Made by a program: the position numbers and the translations under genes
Origin: Spizellomyces punctatus DAOM BR117
Taxonomy: Eukaryota > Chytridiomycota > Chytridiomycetes > Spizellomycetales > Spizellomycetaceae
Reading direction: 5' to 3'
DNA length: 64,000 nucleotides
NCBI RefSeq assembly: GCF_000182565.1
Contig: NW_015971551.1
Span: 151,638-215,637 of the forward strand
Shown here: in pieces, positions 47,321 to 56,853 of the stretch
How the letters are laid out: each line of letters starts with the position of its first letter
Position numbering within the stretch: the first letter of the stretch is position 1
Notes under the pieces: model-generated
The model's database searches: none
What the model was told of the DNA's origin: nothing
Seen by the model: only the letters and a program-made list of their open reading frames with translations

Positions 47321-50168
47321 CTACCTCCTCAACCTTACAAAAAACGCATTCTTACATTCCTTACTCTCAGCCGGTAAATACTTGTCATAAAACCCCACAA
47401 TAAATTCCTCTGGTTTAAATCCCAAACGTTGATAGAGTACCTATCCACATAAAAAAACCCATTTAGTTTATGAAAATGGTGGTTTTGGGATCAAGTTAAC
47501 GTTACCATGGCTTTATTATTCGCAGAAACGTGGAGTGTCACGTCTCGTGTCCCCGCAACCTACCCACATCACAATCGTCAAAAAAATAAACAAGTAAAAC
47601 GCAAAAACAGCCATTCAACAAACATACTTGAATTAAATGAAACAACATAAACCTAAACAAAAAGTCAAAAAAACACCCAACATAATAGATGAAGAACTGA
47701 ATGGGAACTCACCTCCCAATCCCAGCAGATCCCCACCCAGGCCGAACAGCAATATACGAAATATACCCTTCAGGCGTCATGAAAGCACATCCAACAACAA
47801 CACGTTTATAAAGTGCAACGATTGAAAAATCGGGGTATAGTAAATTTTCCGAAACTATTGCAAAAAAAGAGGCATCAACACACGACACACACTCCAAAAA
47901 AAAATCCTTCAAAAACACAGAACAAAACTCACCATCAATATCCGGCCAAAACATTCTACACAACACCCCATTCACCTGCTCCAACATCCCTTTCTCCAAA
48001 TACACGTAATCAATCGACCCTTTCTCCCCACTCCACATCTCCAATACGCTTTTCCAGGGCGGGTTAGAGACTCTATCTCGCCATATATAGGGGGCAAGGA
48101 CGTGACCAGTGTATGGACTCGTACGTGGGGACCGAGAGACGAGGGTAGTGGATTTAAATGCGTCCCCATAAAGTCGAGACAAAAAGGAATGGGTATAGGA
48201 CGTGGTATGCACATTTGTAACCGCCTAACAAACATACCAATCAATACCATTCCATAAAAAACAAATCATAAAATTACCCTAAATACGCACCTTGAACCTC
48301 TCAATAGCCCTTCGGGTATCCATCCCCCTCACATTCACAACCTCCCATTTCGGACACACTGTAAACCCACCTACACGCAACCCCCTCGACACAACACCAT
48401 CTAAATCAAACAATGGGAGCCCGAGAGATCGTTTTAGGCGTCGGAGAGAGAGTTTACGGTGTAAGCGGCGGAGAGGGGGTGTTTTGGGTATGAGTCGGTT
48501 TAGGAGATGGTATTCTTCAGAGGGGGTTAGAAGTTGGGGTGGGGGGTGACGTGTAGGCTAGGCAACAAAAGAATAAATAATGGATGAATATAGCGATGCT
48601 ATTGTCGTTTTTTACACAAACCTTTTGTGGTTGTTCGACTCTCCCATCATCTTCCACTTTAACTCTTGTATCATTCTCGTCATCTTCCTCCCCTTTTTCA
48701 TCAAAACTTAATTCAACATCCGACAACTCTGACCCACTCTCAAATAAATCTTGGATGCGCGGTGGGATGGGTGTGGATGTCGAGGATGGGATGGGGGATG
48801 GGGGATGGCTTTTGGGTTGTGGGATGGTTGGTGGAGTGGGTGTGTCTGGGACCTGATGAACAATTATCAGGTTTATGTTGAGTAGGTTGTTGTACATCTT
48901 AAATGGGATGCACTGTACCTCTGGTTTAGGAGACCTCTGCTTTGGCGTAACCTACAACAAAAAACAATACATTCAATAAAAACCCCCAACATCTCCATAA
49001 AAAAAAATAAACAACAACATACATCCCCCTCTTTCTTCTTTTTTGGTTGTGGTTCCAATTTAATCGGAACCTCATCGGCTGGTGGTGTCTTGCGTTTCCG
49101 TGTCGGCTAGAATAGAAAACGAGATATCTCAGAATACACCATAAATGACCCATACTTTTTGATCCAAGCATTACTTTTCGTAGCACGGATTTCACGGGTG
49201 TCCCTTTTGAGATTATGGGAGGAGGCGGTTCATTTACCTGGAGCGTCCAAAACCCTAGACAAATCACTCATAAGTATGATACAACCCCAAAAAAATGGGA
49301 ATGGAAAACAAATACCTGGTTGTCCATACGTTTCTGTACCAGATTTGAATACCTTGCCTTGTGCAGTTGATAACACACTTGCAACGGTATTATGCCACGT
49401 CGGAGACTCTTTAAAAAAAATAAGTGTGTAAGTACATCATCCAACCAAAAAAAAATCCCCTCCTACTTGCAAAAACACAATAAAAAAAACATACTCGGTT
49501 TCCCAGGTTTGAAATACTCCCAATACATTTCCACAAAACTACATATATCCTCTTTCCACCGCACATATTCTTTCTCGGGTGTCCGTTTAAGGAGATTGTA
49601 AATAGTCAAATGCGTAATCACCTGCCTATAAAATACCTTAACATATAACACTTTTGCATTGAAAAGCGTTTTGGCGGGGAAACGTTACCAACTCATGTTG
49701 GACCGAGTAAACAGTTGTGTACCATTATTACAGACCGAGCATGTAAACGTATAGAAAACGTCACCGGCAAGAAGAGGCTTTGGGAGGCATTTAACGCAAT
49801 CTACCAATCGATACTTTTTTAAAAAAACAACTCTTCAACGCATTTCAAATACACAAGAACATACTTGAATGAAATAATTGTCGACAGGAAGAACATGCCA
49901 ACATGGCCTCAACCCTACTCCAAAAAAACCAAAAAAAATCAAACAACCCTTCCATAAAATAGACAAAATACGATACTCACACCCCCTTATTCTTCCCACA
50001 ATAACAATATATCCCCTCTTTATTCGCCGAATGGTCGTCGAGCCATGTCAGTGCTTGCAACTATAGTCAATCAGCTCAAATTGCATTTATTGAGCGAGTA
50101 TGAGGAGGCGTTCGTACCTCGTAGGGTAGGGATGTGAGTGTCGGTGTGTCGGTCTTTGATTTCGGCAT
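47321..50168 (-). CDS. KAT14: KAT14/CSRP2BP-like GNAT acetyltransferase with PHD-like N-terminus
   Basis: Homologue of KAT14 (CSRP2BP/ATAC2), an acetyltransferase subunit of the animal ATAC complex. The start MPKSKTDTPTLTSLPYE ends at 50168. Next comes a Cys-rich, PHD-like region: YCYCGKNKG, MLACSSCRQLFHS, VDCVKCLPK and FTCSVCNNG. Then VITHLTIYNLLKRTPEKEYV, WKEDICSFVEMYWEYFKPG and TWHNTVASVLSTAQGKVFKS follow, as in KAT14. After an acidic, Pro/Ser-rich linker the GNAT part gives LAPYIWRDRVSNPPWKSVLE, IDYVYLEK, NGVLCRMFWPDID, LYPDFSIVALYKRVVVGCAF and EGYISYIAVRPGWGSAGIG. The last exons read DVTLHVSANNKAM and LYQRLGFKPEEFIVGFYDKY, ending ECKNAFFVRLRR at TAG 47321-47323. Many short introns. Confidence 0.85.
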
Positions 50169-50372
50169 GTCATGTAGAGTTGCAATGGGTAATTCTGTGT
50201 GATCTCTTGTAAAGGTCGGTGTTGTCGGGTGAGACTCCGCAGTCACGGCGCCATATGCTTACGTGGGCTTACGATATCCGATTGGGGAGAAAAGTCCAGA
50301 GGGATCTCATTGGAGATACATGCGAGTGAGGGGATTAATGAACGGGAAGCAGTTAAATATATCTTCTATATA

Positions 50373-51161
50373 TCATATGCTCCTGCGACCAGCCTGCTGG
50401 TCCTCAAAAATGATGGCCTGCTTAATCTTATCACGAAGGGCCACGAGGTCAAAAGTACATTGATCGTGCTCCAAGTCCAAACCCTCCGGTGCAGGAACCC
50501 CTTTGAACAATATATGAAAAGGAATTGAAGGTGGAAGAGCCTTCTCCAAATCGATGTTCTCTCCAAATGGGTGTACGGATACTTGTGTGGCCTCACGTCG
50601 CCCAGGGATTAGCTCCGACATCCAAATTTCCATTGACATTCGCCGTCCAAGAGTCGCACTTGCAATCCTTTGTATATCAATGAGGATAACACAAGCAATG
50701 TCAATATGGCTTGTGAGCCATGTTCTCGCATCGTCTTGCAACTCTTTGAGCGCTTCTGACCATCCAACTTCAATGAGAACAGTAGGATACATTCTTCCAA
50801 CGGGGACGAACCCCGCATCGGGTTGCTTGTACACTTGAGAGTTGACTTTCAAGGTGGTAGTGCCAATGTTATTGCACAGGCTGTCAAAATTAGTCGTTCC
50901 GACTTTGTCAATCAAAGATATAGCGATTTGATTGAAAGTAGACGTGGCGGCCCGCTCGTGCGGGAAAGACGGTACACGGCGAATACGAACAGTGCCGTGG
51001 TCGTAGTCCAGCATACATTCCTTGAAATTGCTTTGAGCCAACTCCAAAAATTCATTCTCTGGGACATGTTCTGCCACCTTCCAAAACTGAGTTGATGACA
51101 TCTCAGTTTTTATTGCATTTTTCACCACTTGGCGCAACTGTTCGTCCTCAGATGTGATCAT
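50373..51161 (-). CDS. Intronless protein with possible PD-(D/E)XK/Uma2-like nuclease fold
   Basis: A 262-codon uninterrupted reading frame in an intron-rich genome. Central residues QPDAGFVPVG, then PTVLIEVGWSEALKELQDDA, resemble the pattern of Uma2-like and related PD-(D/E)XK restriction-fold proteins. In those, an Asp in a PDxG or PDxx motif precedes a strand with ExG or ExK. The canonical Lys is not obvious. N-terminal half helical and charged (EDEQLRQVVKNAIKTEM). No signal peptide or membrane helix. Such single-exon genes often form expanded, lineage-specific families in early-diverging fungi. It sits beside the tandem repeats at 51755-52128, which may indicate a transposed or retrocopied island. 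The function remains unproven. Confidence 0.55.
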   Translation of the reverse strand: MITSEDEQLRQVVKNAIKTEMSSTQFWKVAEHVPENEFLELAQSNFKECMLDYDHGTVRIRRVPSFPHERAATSTFNQIAISLIDKVGTTNFDSLCNNIGTTTLKVNSQVYKQPDAGFVPVGRMYPTVLIEVGWSEALKELQDDARTWLTSHIDIACVILIDIQRIASATLGRRMSMEIWMSELIPGRREATQVSVHPFGENIDLEKALPPSIPFHILFKGVPAPEGLDLEHDQCTFDLVALRDKIKQAIIFEDQQAGRRSI

Positions 51162-51754
51162 TTTAGAGGTTATCGTGATGTGTGATTGACGTAGGAGGAA
51201 GACTTTCCACTGGTAGACGGACTGGAAATCAGCGACATTGGACTTTTATGCCTCCTTTCCCTACTGAGTTTCATTATTACATAAGCATAATCACGGGGCG
51301 ATCGTTTGTTTGGGGGCGTGATTTGTTGTCACATGACCCGGCACATGACCATGACCTTGATGCATCGCGGCTGCTGCTCTATTTGCTTAATTTGTCTCAT
51401 CAGGATGCCACATTATACTGAACGTCATTCCAAATTACTATCTCCTTATGGATATTAACTGTATAGCAATAATCAAGGCCAGTGGTATTTTTTGCCGCCA
51501 GGAATTGTATCTTGCAGTAGTTTGAAAATACAAAGTGAAAATAAAGACCTTTTACCGGGATATAGACATCATATAGCATCTAGCAAAGTGCTTCCGTACT
51601 GTAGCTGTATTTGCTTTCTGTCTTATTGTCTTTTGAGGTCGTCTGTCAAGTGCGTTGCACGCACGAGCTGACACGCTAGTTGAATCCAGTGCCATCAAGT
51701 TATCGATGAGCTGTAGCAAATGTAGAGTTCTTGTTGTGTTCAAATGGCAACGAA
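51162..51754. other. Intergenic region, no gene recognised
   Basis: A 593 bp AT-balanced stretch upstream of the intronless gene. Nothing supported as coding; it likely holds that gene's promoter. Confidence 0.4.
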
Positions 51755-52128
51755 CAATCTATTCGTCAGGTTTCCTGACGACGCCCATATAGGTTGACAA
51801 TCTGTATCTCTTCTGATACTTTAGTTTCATTGAACGAGATGACAATCGACGACGACACAGCCCAAACTCATCGAGCCAAGCAAACTACGTAAATCTCATA
51901 TTCTGCATGAGATGAAACAGCCTAGCCCATTAGCGATCTATTCGCTGACGACGCCCATATAGGTCGACAATCTGTACCTCCACTAATCCTTTAGGTTCAT
52001 CGAATGAGATGACAGATCCACACATGCGTAATTATAATTGACGACGACACAGCCCGAATGCAAAGGAAGCAATCAGGCAAACTATGTAAATCTCTAATTC
52101 TGCATGAGATGAAATAACCAACCCATTA
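51755..52128. repeat. Tandem direct repeat, two units of about 180-195 bp
   Basis: Unit A (51755-51933) and unit B (51934-52128) align over nearly their whole length. Shared words are CTGACGACGCCCATATAGG, GACAATCTGTA, GAATGAGATGACA or variants, GACGACGACACAGCCC and TTCTGCATGAGATGAAA. Unit B has an insertion near its middle (CACACATGCGTAATTATAA). Unit A ends in a perfect small palindrome, TCTCAT...ATGAGA (51894-51912), which is imperfect in B. No ORF of note. Confidence 0.82.
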
Positions 52129-52394
52129 AAAACAATAAAAAGACAAAAGTCACAAGAACTTTAAACAGCCTAAACCTAAACCATAGTTCTAAATTGAGTA
52201 AAATTATGATTAAATTGGTTGGAATCTATGCCAATTGGCGCTTATGCAATCGGGCTGGCCACATGACCTTGCCCAAGACCAGCCCTTTGAACTGCTGAAC
52301 GGACCCAGCCCCATTTGCTTTCTCATTTTTTATTATTTAGGTTGGGCCTCATTTATCCATCCGCTCCTCTGTAAAGTGTTTGGCAGGAACAGCC

Positions 52395-53831
52395 ATGCCG
52401 CCTTCTACAGTGGTCTGTGAGCGTTCAGCGCCAGAAAAAGCACGCTACATTCGTGAGTTGACACTTTAGATCTCCCTTAAACATTATTTACATGTACTGA
52501 CAATTACGTTTCCGCAGCATCCTCACTCCCCAGTTCCTCCACACCTCGCTCTATCCACGTTCGCATCACACACGAAGCAGCATATCATGACGATGAAGAA
52601 GAAGACGACCTCCCTATTGGGCTCTTGCCGACAAGTTCAAACAATCCCAACCTCTCACACGAGGACTCGGACGACGAGGTGTCGTTGGCTGTTGCTGCGC
52701 GCTTAAAGGAAGCCATACCAGAGTATATGCGGTTGGAGGAACAGGAAAGGGAGTTAGCGGAATCGGAGGCGCTGGTCAAGCATGCTGAAAAGAGGATGGA
52801 GCATTTGTTGGCTGAAATCCGTGGAGCGAGTAATGAAGCTGACTACTTGAGCGACAAGTGGTAAGTTCTTGGACAGTATTCGTAATGCGCCTGCCTACAT
52901 GCCAAACCCACTTTTTTGAAGGCGACAAGAACGTCAATTCCTTGCCTCCGCCCTCTTAGCTCCAAAACAACGCCGACAAGCCCTAGAAACTCTCCGTCAA
53001 GAAGAACAAAAAGCCCGTCAAAAAGTCCAACACCTCCAACGCCACCTCGATACTGTTCAATCTCAACTCTCATCCCACACGCTCAACTATCGACGCCTCC
53101 TGCATGTCCGTGAACGACTTGAAGCACTCTATGAGCGGGTCTTTCGGGATGCTGCTGCTGATTTCCCTCACGAGCATCGGTTAAAGCAAGGCGTTTGGGC
53201 TTTGAATACTCGGTTGACTGCTTTAAGGGAACGAAGGGAAGAGGGTGCAAACGTGAGGAGGGAAATGGGGATCTTGGAAGTCAGTCTTAAAGACGTCAAG
53301 GCGCGATTGCTTAAAGAGCGACGAAGAGTACTTCGATGGGCGGTCGTAAGGGGCTTAAGAGAAGGTTCTGGGAGTGTGGACGATTTGCCACCGCCTTATA
53401 CGCCCTCAGCAGACGCGTTCGCACTCTCCACGTCGCCCCCCTACGCACCCATCACCCTTATGCGGGATCCGATCTGCCCGGGAGACACTGACCATGACAA
53501 CAGTCCGTACCTCATCTCTCCAACGGAACTCCACCTTTGCGACGCAACGAGAAGAAGAAGCACAGGTTCCGTCCTTGTGACCACACCACGACGACAAGAC
53601 CCTCCAAACGACCATGACGACACACTCTCCACTGTTTCCTCAGACGAAGACCGACCGCTGGGTTTCAATAGACACTATTCTACCCGTCTACATGACCGTC
53701 GTCGATCTGCATCCACCCCGCCTCCACCCCAACGAACACGACGAAGGCCCTTACCCCTTGTATCGCTCATTCCTGGTGGGATTCCGGTACCGGTTGGGCA
53801 AGAACCTCGTGATGGTGAACGAAGGCGGTAA
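52395..53831 (+). CDS. Unknown coiled-coil protein
   Basis: Not assigned to a family. The ATG 52395 exon (MPPSTVVCERSAPEKARYI) splices at a 78 bp intron to SSLPSSSTPRSIHV. A long Glu/Arg/Gln/Leu-rich coiled coil follows (about 52690-53350: EEQERELAESEALVKHAEKR, LETLRQEEQKARQKVQHLQR), interrupted by one intron near 52861-52920. The C-terminal third is Pro/Ser/Asp/Arg-rich and disordered, with PPPYTPS (a PPxY-type motif) near residue 310 and a basic end rich in RRR. Could be a scaffold or cytoskeletal adaptor; the PPxY motif could bind WW domains. Stop TAA is at 53829-53831. Confidence 0.6.
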
Positions 53832-54137
53832 GCGTATACTCCCTGGTGGAGTATTTTGTAATTTAGAACAAGTTTCTTAGTGATCCCCCCCATGTATTTG
53901 ACTTTTTTGTTTTGTATGTAATAGCAATATTGGATATTAAAGATATTAGTAAACAATAGTTTTTGGTTTTGTTTTGGTGATTTTAGTGTGTGGTGGACAG
54001 ATGGGTTTTGCGTTAAGTAAGCCATCCCGACACGGTTTATGAAAGTACGACCATCGCGTTCCAAAAATCAAAAAGATGTGCCGACCTTTGAGCGCATTTG
54101 AAGCGGGAGCAACCCATCTCATCGCTTTAAGCCAACA
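53832..54137. promoter_or_regulatory. Intergenic region before the SDR gene
   Basis: A 306 bp AT-rich gap between two genes on the same strand. It should contain the first gene's 3' UTR and the second gene's promoter. No motif recognised. Confidence 0.35.
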
Positions 54138-55232
54138 ATGTCCGTCCTCTTAGAACAAGCAGAGTCCCTCATCGCGACCCGCACAACCTACCTCCCAACA
54201 TCCCTTCGAATCCTGTCCATTGGCGCCCTCGAAACAACCTATGCAGCCCTTGAAGGCCTCTTTACCTCCCGAAAGACTGCCCAACGCATCAACGATCTCA
54301 CCACTGCGAACCCAGGCCAAGGTCGTGGTGTCATTGTGACAGGTGGGAATGCGGGTATTGGGTACGAAACAGCCAAAGCTTTAGCTGGGAGTGGATGGAA
54401 AGTGGTCATTGGGTGTCGGTCAACTGAAAAAGGGCAAAAAGCTATACAAGAAATTCAAAAAGCAACAGGCAATGAGCATGTTGTGTTCTTTTCGTTGGAT
54501 TTAGGTGATTTGGCGAGTGTTCGGGAGTTTGTTGATCGGGTGGGTGATCTTGGGTGGGGGTTCAGTTTATTGATAAGTGGGTACCATTTCTGTCATTTTC
54601 AAAAGTCAACTTTTGTGAAATTTATGGTTGTTCTTCAAGACAATGCAGGTATCATGGATATTCCCTATACCCTCGACAATAAGCAAATTGAAGGCCATTT
54701 CTCAACCAACCATCTGGGCCACTTTCTCCTCACCCATCTCCTCCTCCCGAACCTCAAACAAAACACACCCTCTAGAATCGTCAACCTAACATCTTGCGCG
54801 CACTACGCAACCAACAGTATCTCTTACAGTACCGTCACATCAAACCCATCCTCGAAGCAATCCCCGCTGGGATACTACTCCCACTCCAAATTCGCCAACA
54901 TCCTCTTTACAAAATCTCTCGCGCAACAATTGAAATCAACCGGTGTTGTCTCCTACTCTGTCCATCCAGGCATCATCCCAACAGATCTGTACGCCCAAAA
55001 CAAGCTCAATTATTCCGTAATGGGGTTATGGAAATCTCTTCTCCCCACGCCCTTTGATGGATGTTCTACGGTTTTGGTTGCGGCTTTGGATAAGAAGTTG
55101 GAGGGGGATGATACGAGTGGTGCGTATTTGGCTCAAGGACGGTTGTGGAAGGAGGCGAGTGGTGCTAATAATGAAGAAGAGGCGAAAAGGCTGTGGAATT
55201 GGAGTGTGGATGTTTGTGGGATTAAATGCTAG
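54138..55232 (+). CDS. Short-chain dehydrogenase/reductase (retinol dehydrogenase/WWOX-like)
   Basis: NAD(P)-dependent oxidoreductase of the classical SDR superfamily. Motifs: VTGGNAGIGYETAKAL (TGxxxGxG cofactor site, residues about 71-86), DLGDLASVREF, LLINNAGIM (NNAG, formed across an intron at about 54575-54643), IVNLTSCAHY (catalytic Ser region) and YYSHSKFANILF (YxxxK catalytic Tyr and Lys). VHPGIIPTDLY follows. A hydrophobic, leucine-rich N-terminal 60 residues precedes the domain and could anchor it to a membrane or lipid droplet. The single 69 bp intron is itself a multiple of three. Substrate cannot be told from the sequence. Confidence 0.9.
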   Translation: MSVLLEQAESLIATRTTYLPTSLRILSIGALETTYAALEGLFTSRKTAQRINDLTTANPGQGRGVIVTGGNAGIGYETAKALAGSGWKVVIGCRSTEKGQKAIQEIQKATGNEHVVFFSLDLGDLASVREFVDRVGDLGWGFSLLISGYHFCHFQKSTFVKFMVVLQDNAGIMDIPYTLDNKQIEGHFSTNHLGHFLLTHLLLPNLKQNTPSRIVNLTSCAHYATNSISYSTVTSNPSSKQSPLGYYSHSKFANILFTKSLAQQLKSTGVVSYSVHPGIIPTDLYAQNKLNYSVMGLWKSLLPTPFDGCSTVLVAALDKKLEGDDTSGAYLAQGRLWKEASGANNEEEAKRLWNWSVDVCGIKC

Positions 55233-56853
55233 TCTCTAGCGTTTCCCTACTTTTAGACTATGTTTTTTAATGCACAAAGGCCGTATCGTACGTAGCTCAT
55301 AGGTTTAGATTTAATGCTAATTTCTCATAGTTTATCTGATACTACTGTTTTGCTATAATCTTGTACTGCACTAATATATCAACTATCATTGGACACTGAA
55401 TCAGTTTTATCATGGGGGTAATCATCGCGCGAAGCTCGTTGTCGCTTCATTCAATGCTGCCATTCATCAAACCTTTGATGACTTGTTGCGGTAGCGGGGC
55501 AAAGTGCCGTATTTCCTGTCATTCGCCACTACCATGTTGGCTGGTCAGCTTGTCTACGTATCTTTGAAACTCCCTTGTTTCTCCCACGCTCTCACGATAT
55601 TTCTCTTTCAAAGACCTCCTGTGGCCCATCGTCTTGGTTCTTCCCATCAAGAAACGTAAAAGCTAAAGCCGTTACATGGATTTTCCTCGTTAATCTTCTT
55701 TTGATCAATGAGATCTTGCTCCGAGAGTTCAAGTCGGACTTTAATCTCACTATTGCCTTTTGTTGCTGGTCGCGGATCGTGTACGCTCCTATGCTGCGCG
55801 TACATTGTCTTGCATCCCTGTAGCCATTGCAGGACTTGTACAGACTGTGTGCTCCAATCCCAGAGCCGTTGGCCTTGGATAACATATCGACCGTTTCCTC
55901 CTCTGAGAGTTGAAAATATGGGTGCTTTAGAACGTTTTCCTGCGTGCAAAAGACCACCCATTCTAGCTTGGTGCCATTGCTTCACCAGAAACCTGATGGA
56001 TGTCCTCCTATATCGCTTGTCCCAGACCGTGGGAAAATGAATAAACAAATGATTTCCACCATGGACGCGTTTACATAATCCTACGCGCGCAGTGTGCAAG
56101 GGGAACGAACGCACGCCAGGAGGTATGCCAGGAGGTGAGAACGACGACGATGATTGGGCATCGATGAGGTGACGTACGCAGGATACGGAATCTTTCGCCG
56201 ACGAATTCCGAAATTGCGAAAAAAAAAGCGCAGTTCCCCAGGGTTATAAAAAGGCGAGCTTTCCTCTCCCTCCCGTTCTTCTTTGTTCCCCACCTTTCTC
56301 TATTGCTTTTTAGTGTGTTAGATGTTCTTACCTTTTTTGCTTTTTTGTGTTGCATGGGACTGTAGTCTGCGTGGCCGGAGCGACTGCCTCCATCCTTAGG
56401 TGGAGCCCAATGATGGGGCCGGAGGGCACCTTTGCTCAATGATGGTCACCAGAGGGAGGGCCCGGTGGGTGAACAAGAAATTTGTTTATTCCAATGGCTG
56501 TCGCCTGAAATGGAATCAAAAATACTTTAGAAAATAAAGGAAGAAATGAAAGGATGAAATAGCAACATAAAGGACGTTTCTAAAGATGAAGATTTACAAT
56601 TATTGATGCTCTGCTAAATGGTTTGCTGCACTCTGAACGCCATGCTCGCTCATCCTGCCAGCTGAACTCTTAGAGCTCAGCTCACATCTGGAAACCTGGC
56701 AAAGACCTCTGAAGCTGATCGGCTTACATAACATCACGTGCACTCTGAATCCGACACGCTGGTACATTTTTTATTTTTGTCGAGATCCAGCGAGTTCAAA
56801 AGTCCTTGCGAGGTCATTTTGTCAAAAGACAGGTCCCACTCGTTTTGACCAAA
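55233..56853. other. 1.6 kb region without a recognised gene
   Basis: Overlapping reverse-strand frames are open at 55592-56114. One contains HPYFQLSEEETVDML followed by GIGAHSLYKSC, but no complete domain was recognised, and frames switch as in a decayed gene. On the + strand a TATA box and GC-rich structured DNA follow (listed separately). The last 300 bp are AT-rich and should include the BOP1 promoter. Confidence 0.45.
56245..56253 (+). promoter_or_regulatory. TATA box of an unidentified + strand transcript
   Basis: TATAAAAAG preceded by a GC-rich stretch and a TGACGT site (about 56171) and followed, some 30 bp later, by a pyrimidine-rich initiator-like tract. It lies 600 bp from BOP1, too far for the usual start in this compact genome. 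A CG-rich segment with short inverted repeats (56370-56480) lies downstream. Confidence 0.4.
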
